From: an uncultured Granulosicoccaceae bacterium
GTDB lineage: Bacteria > Pseudomonadota > Gammaproteobacteria > Granulosicoccales > Granulosicoccaceae
Direction: 5' to 3'
Length of the DNA: 56,295 nucleotides
Assembly: GCA_938035945.1 (NCBI GenBank)
Contig: CALHOU010000025.1
Span: 1 to 56,295 of the forward strand
Shown: positions 28,085 to 35,131 of the stretch, piece after piece
How the letters are laid out: every line of letters starts with the position of its first letter
Position numbering within the stretch: the first letter of the stretch is position 1
Position numbers and translations under genes: made by a program
Notes under the pieces: generated by a model
The model's database searches: none
What the model saw: the letters and a program-made list of their open reading frames with translations, nothing else
Told to the model about the DNA's origin: nothing

Positions 28085-28852
28085 CTAGCCGGCGCTGGCC
28101 AAATCACTGATTTGTAGTTTGTCGGCAATTTCAACATTGGTTGCCAGCATCGAATACATCCTGCTTTGCGACTCTTCGACATTGCCTTCACTGATAGCCG
28201 CAGCCACTTTAGAATGTGCATTCGGTTCAAAGCGCTGGTTGGGCATTACGATGGCACCGGTTGAATACGAAAACGTTAAAATCGCATGCATAAACCCTCG
28301 AAACTGCTTAAGCATCAAACTGCGCGATGCATCGAGCACCGTTGCGTGAAATGCAAAGTCAGCCGCAAGCCGATCTTCATTAATTGCACTTTCAGCTTCA
28401 ACCGCTTCGGCCGACATTCGAATTAGCTCACGCTGCATCTTTGTTGCGTTGGCAGCCGCTAGCGCTGCGGCGTTGGGTTCTATGAGTAAACGAAATTGCG
28501 TTGCATCCACAAATATGCGCTGCGCCATTGGCGAATTGGGCGCATGCCAACCAATAACATCAGGGTCTAATAGATTCCACTCATCGATATCACACACGTG
28601 CGTACCATATCGGCGAGCCGTTCTGACCAAGCCTTTTCCCGAGAGCACTTTTATCGCCTCGCGCACAACGGTGCGAGAAACACCATGCTCAGCAACCAAT
28701 TCAGGCTCCATCGGCATGTTCTTACCGACGGCATATTGGCCGTTCGCGATACGTTTTCCTAATGTGTTGACGAGCTGTTTAACAGCGCCAGTAGGCAAGG
28801 AAGAGAGCTGTAGTTCAGGTAGGATGAAGCCGTTTTTATCTTGAAGAATCAT
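28085..28852 (-). CDS. GntR family transcriptional regulator (FadR/FCD type)
   Basis: The 255-residue regulator has an N-terminal winged helix with QLVNTLGKRIANGQYAVGK and VAEHGVSRTVVREAIKVLSGKGL. The alpha-helical FCD effector domain that follows has the metal-binding histidine layout in FAFHATVLDAS and EPNAHSKVAAAI. FCD regulators sense small acids or sugars and usually repress. It is transcribed toward the zinc dehydrogenase and divergently from the DUF5060 glycosidase-like gene, so either is a likely target. A 13-bp inverted repeat at 28955 is a candidate operator. Confidence 0.9.
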   Translation of the reverse strand: MILQDKNGFILPELQLSSLPTGAVKQLVNTLGKRIANGQYAVGKNMPMEPELVAEHGVSRTVVREAIKVLSGKGLVRTARRYGTHVCDIDEWNLLDPDVIGWHAPNSPMAQRIFVDATQFRLLIEPNAAALAAANATKMQRELIRMSAEAVEAESAINEDRLAADFAFHATVLDASRSLMLKQFRGFMHAILTFSYSTGAIVMPNQRFEPNAHSKVAAAISEGNVEESQSRMYSMLATNVEIADKLQISDLASAG

Positions 28853-29306
28853 ATTACTTTCGGTTGTGGTTATCGCGAATTAACGCTTTACGTTATGAAA
28901 ATCCAATTCCACAACTGGCACTCACAACCGCCAGTGTTTCAAACCGCAAGTTTAAGTGGATACCACTACCAAGCTCTTTTAAGACCCGGAAACACACCTA
29001 CTAACTTACGCAGAAGCCATCTATCTCCTGTCTAGAAAGTAACACATCTACATCTTATTACACGGGCGATGCAAACATCCAAATGGGTAGTAGCGGTTTC
29101 AAATTACCCTGCTCCGTCGCTGTTTTTGCGGCTGTCAGCCAATCTCCCCGCGCTTATTGAGCCCGCAACGAACTGTTAAACCTATCAAAATTGAAAGAAT
29201 TGCCAGGTTCATACGACTGCGCCGTAGACCGCTAATAGGGGTGCTATTCACGATCTTTTGGATCTTTGGATGGGCATTCGTGTCCCAAAATTGCAGGTAT
29301 AGCTCC
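28853..29306. other. Intergenic region between GntR gene and DUF5060 gene
   Basis: This 454-base stretch has no convincing gene. It separates two divergent genes and contains the perfect inverted repeat AGTGG-ATA-CCACT at 28955-28967. Frames through it are short and lack ribosome sites. An in-frame extension of the glycosidase-like gene to 29157 exists, but the signal peptide begins at 29307, so I treat the extension as noncoding. Both promoters must lie here; I cannot pick -35 and -10 elements with confidence. Confidence 0.5.
28955..28967. promoter_or_regulatory. Candidate GntR operator (13-bp inverted repeat)
   Basis: The sequence AGTGGATACCACT has perfect 5-bp arms around ATA. It lies about 100 bases upstream of the GntR start and 340 bases before the glycosidase-like gene. 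Some FadR-subfamily operators have the TGGTATACCA-like form, which this approaches. The assignment is inference from position and symmetry. Confidence 0.4.
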
Positions 29307-31391
29307 ATGCGAAAAAACACTGCTCTAAGCACCGTCCTATTTTTTAGTCTCTATTTGATCGTTGGGATTGCAAGCGCTGCGACCGTCTCTTCTCCCACCG
29401 TGGTTAACCAGTTAATAGAGCTTGATATTGAGGGCCCCACCGCGAACGAAGCGGACTCAAATCCAAACCCATTCTTGGATATTCGTTTTGATTTGTTTTT
29501 AACATCACCTTCAGGGCAATCATTCACTGTGCCTGGGTTCTTTGCCGGGAATGGCAAAGGTGCAGGCGATGGCAATGTTTGGCGAGCAAGATTCACAGCC
29601 GATGAAATTGGTAGCTGGCAATACACGGCAGCTTTATATCAAGGCAATAACGCGGCTGTGGCAGATGATCTTGAATTACTGACTAACATCTCACCCGACA
29701 ACAATACGGGGACATTCAACGTAGCTGCAAACACAAACACTGACGAACTCGTTAATCGCGGGCGGCTGGAATACGTGGGAGAACACTACCTAAAGTTTAC
29801 TAACGGCTCTTACTGGATTAAAGGCGGCGTAGACAGTCCGGAAAACTTCTTTGGCTATATTGGTTTTGATAACACGGTCAATCAAGATGGTGGTGTTGGT
29901 GAAGCACAACTGCCTAATGGGCTCCATGCGTATGCCGACCACATCGCCGATTGGAATGCGGGCGACCCCTTATTCAGTTCGGCTGATTCGGGTGTTGATA
30001 GCAAAGGCATTATTGGAGCTGTGAATTACTTAGCCTCAGAAGGCGTTAACTCGATGTATTTCTTGTTGATGAATTTAGGCGGTGACGGCCGCGAAACCTA
30101 TCCTTTCATTGGCGCCTCAGGAAGTCATAACGACAACACACACTACGACGTTTCAAAACTGCATCAATGGAATATTGTTTTAAAACACATGCAAAGTAAA
30201 GGCGTGGCAGCTCACTTGGTGCTAGGGGAACAGGAAGAGGACAACAAGCTCTGGTTAGACAACGGCGAGCTCGGTGTACAACGTAAATTGTATTACCGCG
30301 AATTGGTTGCACGCTTTACTCATTTACACGCTTTGAAATGGAACATCAGTGAAGAGAGCCGCTATGGCGATGCACGGCATAAATCATTCGCACAATACCT
30401 AAGCGTCTTAGACTGGGCGCAGCATCCAATCGCTGTGCATTCTTTCGTCGATGCACCGGACAAAGCCTATAACGCTTTGCTGGGCGATGAGCTGTTCAGG
30501 GTGTCGTCAATTCAGTTCAGCGCAGAAAACGCCGATCAATTTACTGAATCCTGGCGACAACAATCAGCCGACGCTGGCATACCGTGGGTGATCGATATGG
30601 ATGAAGTGGGTCCGGGCAGCATTGGCTTGACCGAAAGTAATAGCGAACAAATGCGACGCGACGTGCTGTATCCCGTGTATTTTAGCGGCGGCAATATCGA
30701 ATGGTATTTTGGTTTTCAAGGCGCTGATATTCGAACTGAGAATTTTCGCACCCGCGAGCCGATGTATCGATACATGCGATACGCCCGAGAATTCATGCAA
30801 ACTCACCTCCCCTTTTGGGAAATGCAACCAATGGACGACGCCATAAGCGGCGGCCACAGCAACGACCAAGTGTTCGCCAAACCCGGCGACACATACGCCA
30901 TCTACCTAAACCAAGCCAGTACCCCAACTACCCTAAGCGTGCCACCCGGCGACTACACCATCGCCTGGTTCAACCCAAGAACCGGCACCCTCTCACCCCC
31001 CACCCCCGCCATATCCGGGGACGCACTATCCGGGGACAGTTTACCTATTAGCGGCGTACCTTCAGAGCCCGAACAAGATTGGGTGGTGCTGGTTAAACGT
31101 GCAAGCGACCCAACGCCAACGAATGGTACAGACGGTGGACAAACGGGGTCAGATAACGAAGGGGAATCGACGGTAGAGCCACCCGTCGATGTTGAATCCA
31201 ATGAAGAACCGCCACTGGCCGCGGCGAATGAGGCACCAAGCGGTGGTGGTTATACCAACGCTTGGTCTTTAATACTGATACTGGCTTTGTACTTGAACCG
31301 ACTACTGTTCAGTTTCAGGTGCAGGCGCGTTTTGACGGTTTTGTTCAACATGCTGTGCGTAGAGCGCATCAAAATTAACCGGGTCGAGTAA
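29307..31391 (+). CDS. Secreted DUF5060-type glycosidase-like protein, GlyGly-CTERM-like tail
   Basis: From ATG 29307 the protein has 694 residues. A signal peptide (ALSTVLFFSLYLIVGIASA) is followed by a DUF5060-like beta domain with VNQLIELDIEGP and GNVWRARFTADEIGSWQY. A TIM-barrel-like region includes GVNSMYFLLMNLGGDGRET, ALKWNISEESR and IDMDEVGPG; the acidic residues are candidate catalysts. A C-terminal collagen-binding-like beta domain (YAIYLNQAS, DYTIAWFNPRTG) follows. A Thr/Glu/Pro linker then leads to SGGGYTNAWSLILILALYL and basic residues, similar to a GlyGly-CTERM sorting tail. The last 28 codons run antisense into secB, suggesting an original stop was lost. Polysaccharide hydrolysis is inferred. 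Confidence 0.8.
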   Translation: MRKNTALSTVLFFSLYLIVGIASAATVSSPTVVNQLIELDIEGPTANEADSNPNPFLDIRFDLFLTSPSGQSFTVPGFFAGNGKGAGDGNVWRARFTADEIGSWQYTAALYQGNNAAVADDLELLTNISPDNNTGTFNVAANTNTDELVNRGRLEYVGEHYLKFTNGSYWIKGGVDSPENFFGYIGFDNTVNQDGGVGEAQLPNGLHAYADHIADWNAGDPLFSSADSGVDSKGIIGAVNYLASEGVNSMYFLLMNLGGDGRETYPFIGASGSHNDNTHYDVSKLHQWNIVLKHMQSKGVAAHLVLGEQEEDNKLWLDNGELGVQRKLYYRELVARFTHLHALKWNISEESRYGDARHKSFAQYLSVLDWAQHPIAVHSFVDAPDKAYNALLGDELFRVSSIQFSAENADQFTESWRQQSADAGIPWVIDMDEVGPGSIGLTESNSEQMRRDVLYPVYFSGGNIEWYFGFQGADIRTENFRTREPMYRYMRYAREFMQTHLPFWEMQPMDDAISGGHSNDQVFAKPGDTYAIYLNQASTPTTLSVPPGDYTIAWFNPRTGTLSPPTPAISGDALSGDSLPISGVPSEPEQDWVVLVKRASDPTPTNGTDGGQTGSDNEGESTVEPPVDVESNEEPPLAAANEAPSGGGYTNAWSLILILALYLNRLLFSFRCRRVLTVLFNMLCVERIKINRVE
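31011..31050 (+). repeat. CCGGGGACAGTTTAC repeat copy inside coding sequence
   Basis: Two adjacent partial copies, ATATCCGGGGACGC and CTATCCGGGGACAGTTTACC, lie in frame and encode the linker ISGDALSGDSLPISG of the DUF5060 protein. The same core recurs intergenically at 47583-47627 and 48458-48564. The arrangement of a short copy then a long copy also matches 47586-47618, so this looks like a repeat that has entered a coding linker. Confidence 0.7.
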
Positions 31392-31808
31392 CAATTGCGG
31401 GAAGCCGCCTTTTTGCACCAGCGAACCGATCGCTTCACGGGCAAATGGGAATAACAAGTTCGGGCAGAAGCTACCCAACATTGGCCCGAGTCGTTCTTCT
31501 TCAAAGCCTTTAATTAAAAACAAACCCGCTTGCTTGACCTCAGTTAAGTAAGCAGTTTCCTCACCCAACTTAACCGTGGCCGTAACGGTTAAAACACTTT
31601 CAAACAAATCGTTTTCAAGCTTGGTGCTTTCAGTGTTTAAATGCAAAGACACCTGCGGCTGCCAATTTGTGTTTGTGGCAAACACCTGAGGCGTTTGTGG
31701 CGATTCGTACGACACATCTTTTAAATAGATTCGCTGAATCTTAAACAGCTGCTCCGCAGCCTCAGCGCCAGCGGCTTGGGTTTCGGTTTTGTTTTCTTCG
31801 TCAGCCAT
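31302..31808 (-). CDS. secB: Protein-export chaperone SecB
   Basis: SecB is a tetrameric cytosolic chaperone that holds precursors unfolded and hands them to SecA. The 168 residues contain FKIQRIYLKDVSYESPQTP, FESVLTVTATVKL, LGSFCPNLLFPFARE and GGFPQLLLDPVNFDALY, all family hallmarks. The C-terminal tail is short and polar (NAPAPETEQ). It follows grxC and rhodanese genes in the usual gammaproteobacterial order. The convergent DUF5060 gene overlaps its 3' end by 90 bases. Confidence 0.97.
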   Translation of the reverse strand: MADEENKTETQAAGAEAAEQLFKIQRIYLKDVSYESPQTPQVFATNTNWQPQVSLHLNTESTKLENDLFESVLTVTATVKLGEETAYLTEVKQAGLFLIKGFEEERLGPMLGSFCPNLLFPFAREAIGSLVQKGGFPQLLLDPVNFDALYAQHVEQNRQNAPAPETEQ

Positions 31809-31852
31809 TAGAGCGGTGTCCGTAATTGTTTAAGTAGAGTCTAGTCGCGAAT

Positions 31853-32110
31853 TTACGAGTTGTACAAGGTATCCAACTCGCCGTTTTCTTCCAGCTCAGC
31901 CATATCGTCAAACCCACCCACATGTGTATCGCCAAAAAAGATTTGCGGTACTGACGTTCTGCCAGTGATGCTCTGCATCTCTTCACGCAACGTTGGATTA
32001 CCGTCAACAACCTTGGCTTCGTATTCCCAACCTTTTTTCTTTAAAAGGCGTTTCGCCGCCATGCAATAGCCACAAATGCGCGATTCGTACATGATGATTT
32101 CTTTTGCCAT
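31853..32110 (-). CDS. grxC: Glutaredoxin 3
   Basis: The 85-residue glutaredoxin has an active site CGYC in SRICGYCMAAKRLL, a small change from the usual CPYC. It also has the cis-Pro loop TSVPQIFFGDTHVGGFDD, which binds glutathione. It reduces disulfides with glutathione. It lies 44 bases before secB and 19 bases after the rhodanese gene; the three probably form one operon, as in E. coli yibN-grxC-secB. Confidence 0.95.
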   Translation of the reverse strand: MAKEIIMYESRICGYCMAAKRLLKKKGWEYEAKVVDGNPTLREEMQSITGRTSVPQIFFGDTHVGGFDDMAELEENGELDTLYNS

Positions 32111-32129
32111 CGTTCTTACTACCTTGGTT

Positions 32130-32555
32130 TTACTTAGTGACTAACGGCAAGTTCGCTTTTTCCCAATTCGCCAAACCACCAGCAATGGTGTTAAGTTTTT
32201 GGAAGCCTTGCTTTTTTAGTTTGCCGTTCATACGAGAAGCACGCATACCGTTGTCGCAATAAACGACCATGTCGGTTTCTTTATATTTCTCGATTTCGTG
32301 TATGTGTTTGTCCAGTTGGTTAACGGGAATGTTCCGCGCACCTTTGATATGCCCGGCTTTGTATTCCTTTTCTTCGCGCACATCGACAAAAACGGCCTCG
32401 CCATCATTAAGCAGTTGCGTGGCTGCAAACGGTGCAAGATTGGGCACACCTGAGAAAAATCGGGTGTATTCGGTATAGACCAACATGCCAAAAACGGCGA
32501 AAAACGCCGCGATCAACAACGGGTGATTACCCATGAATTCGAATAATTGCTGCAT
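32130..32555 (-). CDS. Membrane-anchored rhodanese-like protein (YibN-like)
   Basis: The 141-residue protein has one N-terminal membrane helix (LLIAAFFAVFGMLVYTEY) followed by a rhodanese domain. This includes AVFVDVREEKEYKAGHIKGA and the active-site loop VVYCDNGMRASRM, where the cysteine is followed by DNGMRA. Such proteins can carry persulfide sulfur, and YibN-type proteins are found with secB. No partner beyond the operon is evident. Confidence 0.93.
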   Translation of the reverse strand: MQQLFEFMGNHPLLIAAFFAVFGMLVYTEYTRFFSGVPNLAPFAATQLLNDGEAVFVDVREEKEYKAGHIKGARNIPVNQLDKHIHEIEKYKETDMVVYCDNGMRASRMNGKLKKQGFQKLNTIAGGLANWEKANLPLVTK

Positions 32556-32705
32556 AAGAACGGTTACTGCGTTGGCTGGCCAAAAAGCGGCTATGGAACG
32601 TGAATTGTAGCGGCTGTTACTGAAACTGGGGTAGATTCAATCGAATAACAAGCTCGCCGGTGCACACGCTTGAGAACGGCTTGGCTAATTTGCTTTTGCA
32701 CTTGG

Positions 32706-32732
32706 AAACGGCGCTGGAGTACAGCGCCGTTT
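32706..32732 (-). terminator. Hairpin downstream of the cytochrome c gene
   Basis: AAACGGCGCT and AGCGCCGTTT form a perfect 10-bp stem with a 7-base loop. It lies 43 bases past the cytochrome c stop and well before the rhodanese gene, all on the minus strand. The T tract is only three long on the minus strand (four on plus), so it is a plausible but weak intrinsic terminator. Confidence 0.55.
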
Positions 32733-32774
32733 TCGGTATTTCAGTGCGAATGAGACAACGGCACTTCAGGCCGG

Positions 32775-33263
32775 TCAGAGGCCAGTCAGGTGCTGAACGG
32801 CTCGCTCGATTTCTTCATCAGATAATGAGCTGCCACCACGTGCTGGCATCGCGCCTTTACCGGCAATCGCACTTGCGACCAAGGCCGCCAGACCCACTTC
32901 ATTACGCTTGCCCCAGTCAGCGGCATCGCCCAGTTTCGGTGCACCAGCCACCCCAGCCGTATGGCAAGCGGCACAGGCTGCAGCGTAGAGATCTTCGCCC
33001 GACTTGGGCTCGGCTGACACCGCAGCCGTCTGGATAGCCGCCACTTCACCTTCGGCTTCAGCCATGGCAGCGGTGCGGATTTTACCTACCGGCTCAATAC
33101 GCTCCATGAGCGCTTTTCTCATTACTGTGTCAGTTGGATCGGCTGTGTGACTGCCGAGAATACGAGCCATGAGCATGCAGAACAGTGTAAATATGGTCAA
33201 CGCCAATACGACGAATCCCATCATTTTGTACATACCCGAATCGCTGGTTTCGGTCGAACTCAT
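32775..33263 (-). CDS. Membrane-anchored cytochrome c (c5-like)
   Basis: The 162-residue protein has an N-terminal membrane anchor (MMGFVVLALTIFTLFCMLMA), an Ala-rich linker, and one c-type heme site CAACH in YAAACAACHTAGVAGAPKLG. The likely axial Met is in GKGAMPARGG. The pattern CHTAGVAGAPKLGD is that of c5/CycB-type cytochromes. It probably carries electrons in the periplasmic respiratory chain. A cytochrome b561 gene lies just upstream on the same strand. Confidence 0.92.
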   Translation of the reverse strand: MSSTETSDSGMYKMMGFVVLALTIFTLFCMLMARILGSHTADPTDTVMRKALMERIEPVGKIRTAAMAEAEGEVAAIQTAAVSAEPKSGEDLYAAACAACHTAGVAGAPKLGDAADWGKRNEVGLAALVASAIAGKGAMPARGGSSLSDEEIERAVQHLTGL

Positions 33264-33350
33264 TACTCTTCTCTCCTAACTGGCACGGCAGTGCCTGCGT
33301 AAATCAATCTGTGCCACCGGTAGAACCGGTAAATTCAATCGCTAATTATA

Positions 33351-33875
33351 TCAGTGTGGAGGCTTGCTTCCCCACATTTGGCCCAACACAGCGTCTTTTT
33401 TATACAAGTGATGCAACAAGGCCGCCAACACATGAGCGCCAATCAGGCCAAGTAACAGCCACTCCCCTTTTTCGTGCCAATTTGCGGCCCGTTCCAACTC
33501 AAGGTAATAGTGCAAAAGACCGGTCAATACCATAAACAACACCAACGCATAAAATGCCCAGTGCATGCCCGAGGCAAGCCAGCGCCAAGGCCCGTGGAGC
33601 GTACCTGCGCCCACAGGTACTGGTCTTTGTACGCGCAGCCATAAACGATAGACCATGATCGCGCCCGCCGCAGCGCCTCCCCAAGTGTGAATGGTGGTTA
33701 CCAGAAAATCGACCGCGCCCAGGGTTTGATTGCGCTCCAGATTCGCCATAGCCGCGCGCATGGGCACTTGCAGCAGGTATTGGCTACTAATCAGTAACAC
33801 GACAACCCAATGCAATTTCCGTTGAACTGCGGTGTATCGGGTAATATTGTTCAAAAGTTCTATTCTCAAAACCAT
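33351..33875 (-). CDS. Cytochrome b561 family protein
   Basis: From ATG 33875 the protein has 174 residues and four membrane helices. Likely heme-ligand histidines lie in QRKLHW, TIHTWGG, GMHWAFY and AHVLAALLHHLYKKD. These match the bacterial CybB-type b561, which passes electrons from ubiquinol. A longer frame to 33953 would overlap the divergent unknown gene and lacks family residues. It is 87 bases upstream of the cytochrome c gene, so the two could be cotranscribed. Confidence 0.9.
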   Translation of the reverse strand: MVLRIELLNNITRYTAVQRKLHWVVVLLISSQYLLQVPMRAAMANLERNQTLGAVDFLVTTIHTWGGAAAGAIMVYRLWLRVQRPVPVGAGTLHGPWRWLASGMHWAFYALVLFMVLTGLLHYYLELERAANWHEKGEWLLLGLIGAHVLAALLHHLYKKDAVLGQMWGSKPPH

Positions 33876-33935
33876 CGTTGCGGCAGTAGTATTATGCCGC
33901 CAAGCCAGCCCGACATAGGGAAATCGCCGAGTAAG

Positions 33936-34394
33936 ATGAACACTGAAGTCCATGACCCTGTTCGCCGCACCGCCGAACTAATCTGCCCAGAGTCGCCTGA
34001 CGAGCTCGAAGTCCGACTCAAAACCGATATCTTCTCCAGCATCGGTCGGATAAAGCCTGCGGTTATCGCCAAAGTCGATTTTGACACCGAGGTCATGTCT
34101 GGCCAATTTTTTGCCGATTTGCCGGCCCCCTTGCAAGGCATTGCGATTGCCCGTTGCGAAGGCGCACTGGCATTTTATAACCGAGTCGGCTGGCACAAAG
34201 AATATTTAACGACCGAATTGAGTATCTGTGTGCCGGCAGAAGGCATCGAACCTCTGAGCGAACGCTATCACGCGAAAACGCTGCACGATTTAGCTTATGT
34301 TCACCCAAAGCATTTTGAAAAAATGCTGGGCAAGCCTGGTGCTGCATCACTGTGGGAATCACTGAAACGATTTAGCCAGTACCACACTGCTTGA
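33936..34394 (+). CDS. Conserved-looking protein of unknown function upstream of ABC genes
   Basis: I do not recognise the family. The 152-residue soluble protein has no signal or membrane helix. It shows IFSSIGRIKPAVIAKVDFDT, APLQGIAIARCEGALAFYN and ERYHAKTLHDLAYVHPKHFE. ATG 33936 is preceded by GAGTAAG; ATG 33894 is an alternative that adds 14 residues without a ribosome site. Its stop overlaps the TTG of the ABC ATPase gene, so it is part of that operon and may serve the transporter, but that is inference. Confidence 0.65.
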   Translation: MNTEVHDPVRRTAELICPESPDELEVRLKTDIFSSIGRIKPAVIAKVDFDTEVMSGQFFADLPAPLQGIAIARCEGALAFYNRVGWHKEYLTTELSICVPAEGIEPLSERYHAKTLHDLAYVHPKHFEKMLGKPGAASLWESLKRFSQYHTA

Positions 34395-35131
34395 ATGGGG
34401 TGAATCAATATATCGAACAATCCAACATCGCGGTAGACGCGAAAAATGTTTCGCACGCGTATAACCGCGCCACGCAAGCGCGCAACATAGTTACCGATTT
34501 AAATCTGCACATAGAAAAAGGTGAAACCGTTGCGGTGGTAGGCAGAAGTGGATCTGGCAAGTCAACGCTGCTTAATATTATTGGCGGACTAGAACCACTG
34601 CAACAAGGCGAAGTGCATGTGTTGGGAAAGAGCCTTAACGGCTTAACCGATAGTCAACGAACCGCTTTGCGTCGAGATCATATTGGTTTTATCTATCAGG
34701 CGTTTAACCTTATTCCAACATTGAGTGTTGCTGATAACATTACGCTTCCTTTGGCCTTGAAAGGCGTTAACACAGCACAACGTCAACAAACACTTGAACC
34801 CTTGTTAGAAGCCGTTGGGCTTGACGGACGTGGAGATGATTACCCCGATGTGTTATCCGGTGGCGAGCAACAACGCGTTGCAATAGCCAGAGCCTTGATT
34901 CATAAACCCGCACTGGTGCTAGCCGATGAACCCACAGGCAATCTGGATGCACAAAGCGGCAGACAAATACTCAGCTTGTTGGAAAACCTGGTCAGTGAAC
35001 ACAATTCTTCATTGATATTAGTCACACACAGCTTAGAAGTTGCAGGCATTGCAGATCGCACGATGATAATGACCAACGGTAGCTTAGAACCTGCGCAAGT
35101 CTCCCATTTGAATGGCACGCTAGCGTGGTAA
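34391..35131 (+). CDS. ABC transporter ATP-binding protein (LolD/MacB/YbbA class)
   Basis: The 246-residue ATPase has Walker A VVGRSGSGKSTLLNIIGG, Q-loop FIYQAFNLIPTLSV, signature LSGGEQQRVAIARAL, Walker B ALVLADEPTGNLD and an H-loop TH. The QAFNLIPTL and DEPTGNLD motifs are those of the MacB/LolD/FtsE branch, which couples to FtsX-like permeases. The only starts are TTG 34391, overlapping the previous stop, or GTG 34400. Its 3' end overlaps the permease gene by seven bases. Confidence 0.93.
   Translation: MNGVNQYIEQSNIAVDAKNVSHAYNRATQARNIVTDLNLHIEKGETVAVVGRSGSGKSTLLNIIGGLEPLQQGEVHVLGKSLNGLTDSQRTALRRDHIGFIYQAFNLIPTLSVADNITLPLALKGVNTAQRQQTLEPLLEAVGLDGRGDDYPDVLSGGEQQRVAIARALIHKPALVLADEPTGNLDAQSGRQILSLLENLVSEHNSSLILVTHSLEVAGIADRTMIMTNGSLEPAQVSHLNGTLAW

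Noticed and set aside
29157..29306. N-terminal extension of the DUF5060 frame
   Set aside because: The extension is basic and hydrophobic but lies before a clean signal peptide at 29307. A start at 29157 would bury that signal behind 50 residues.
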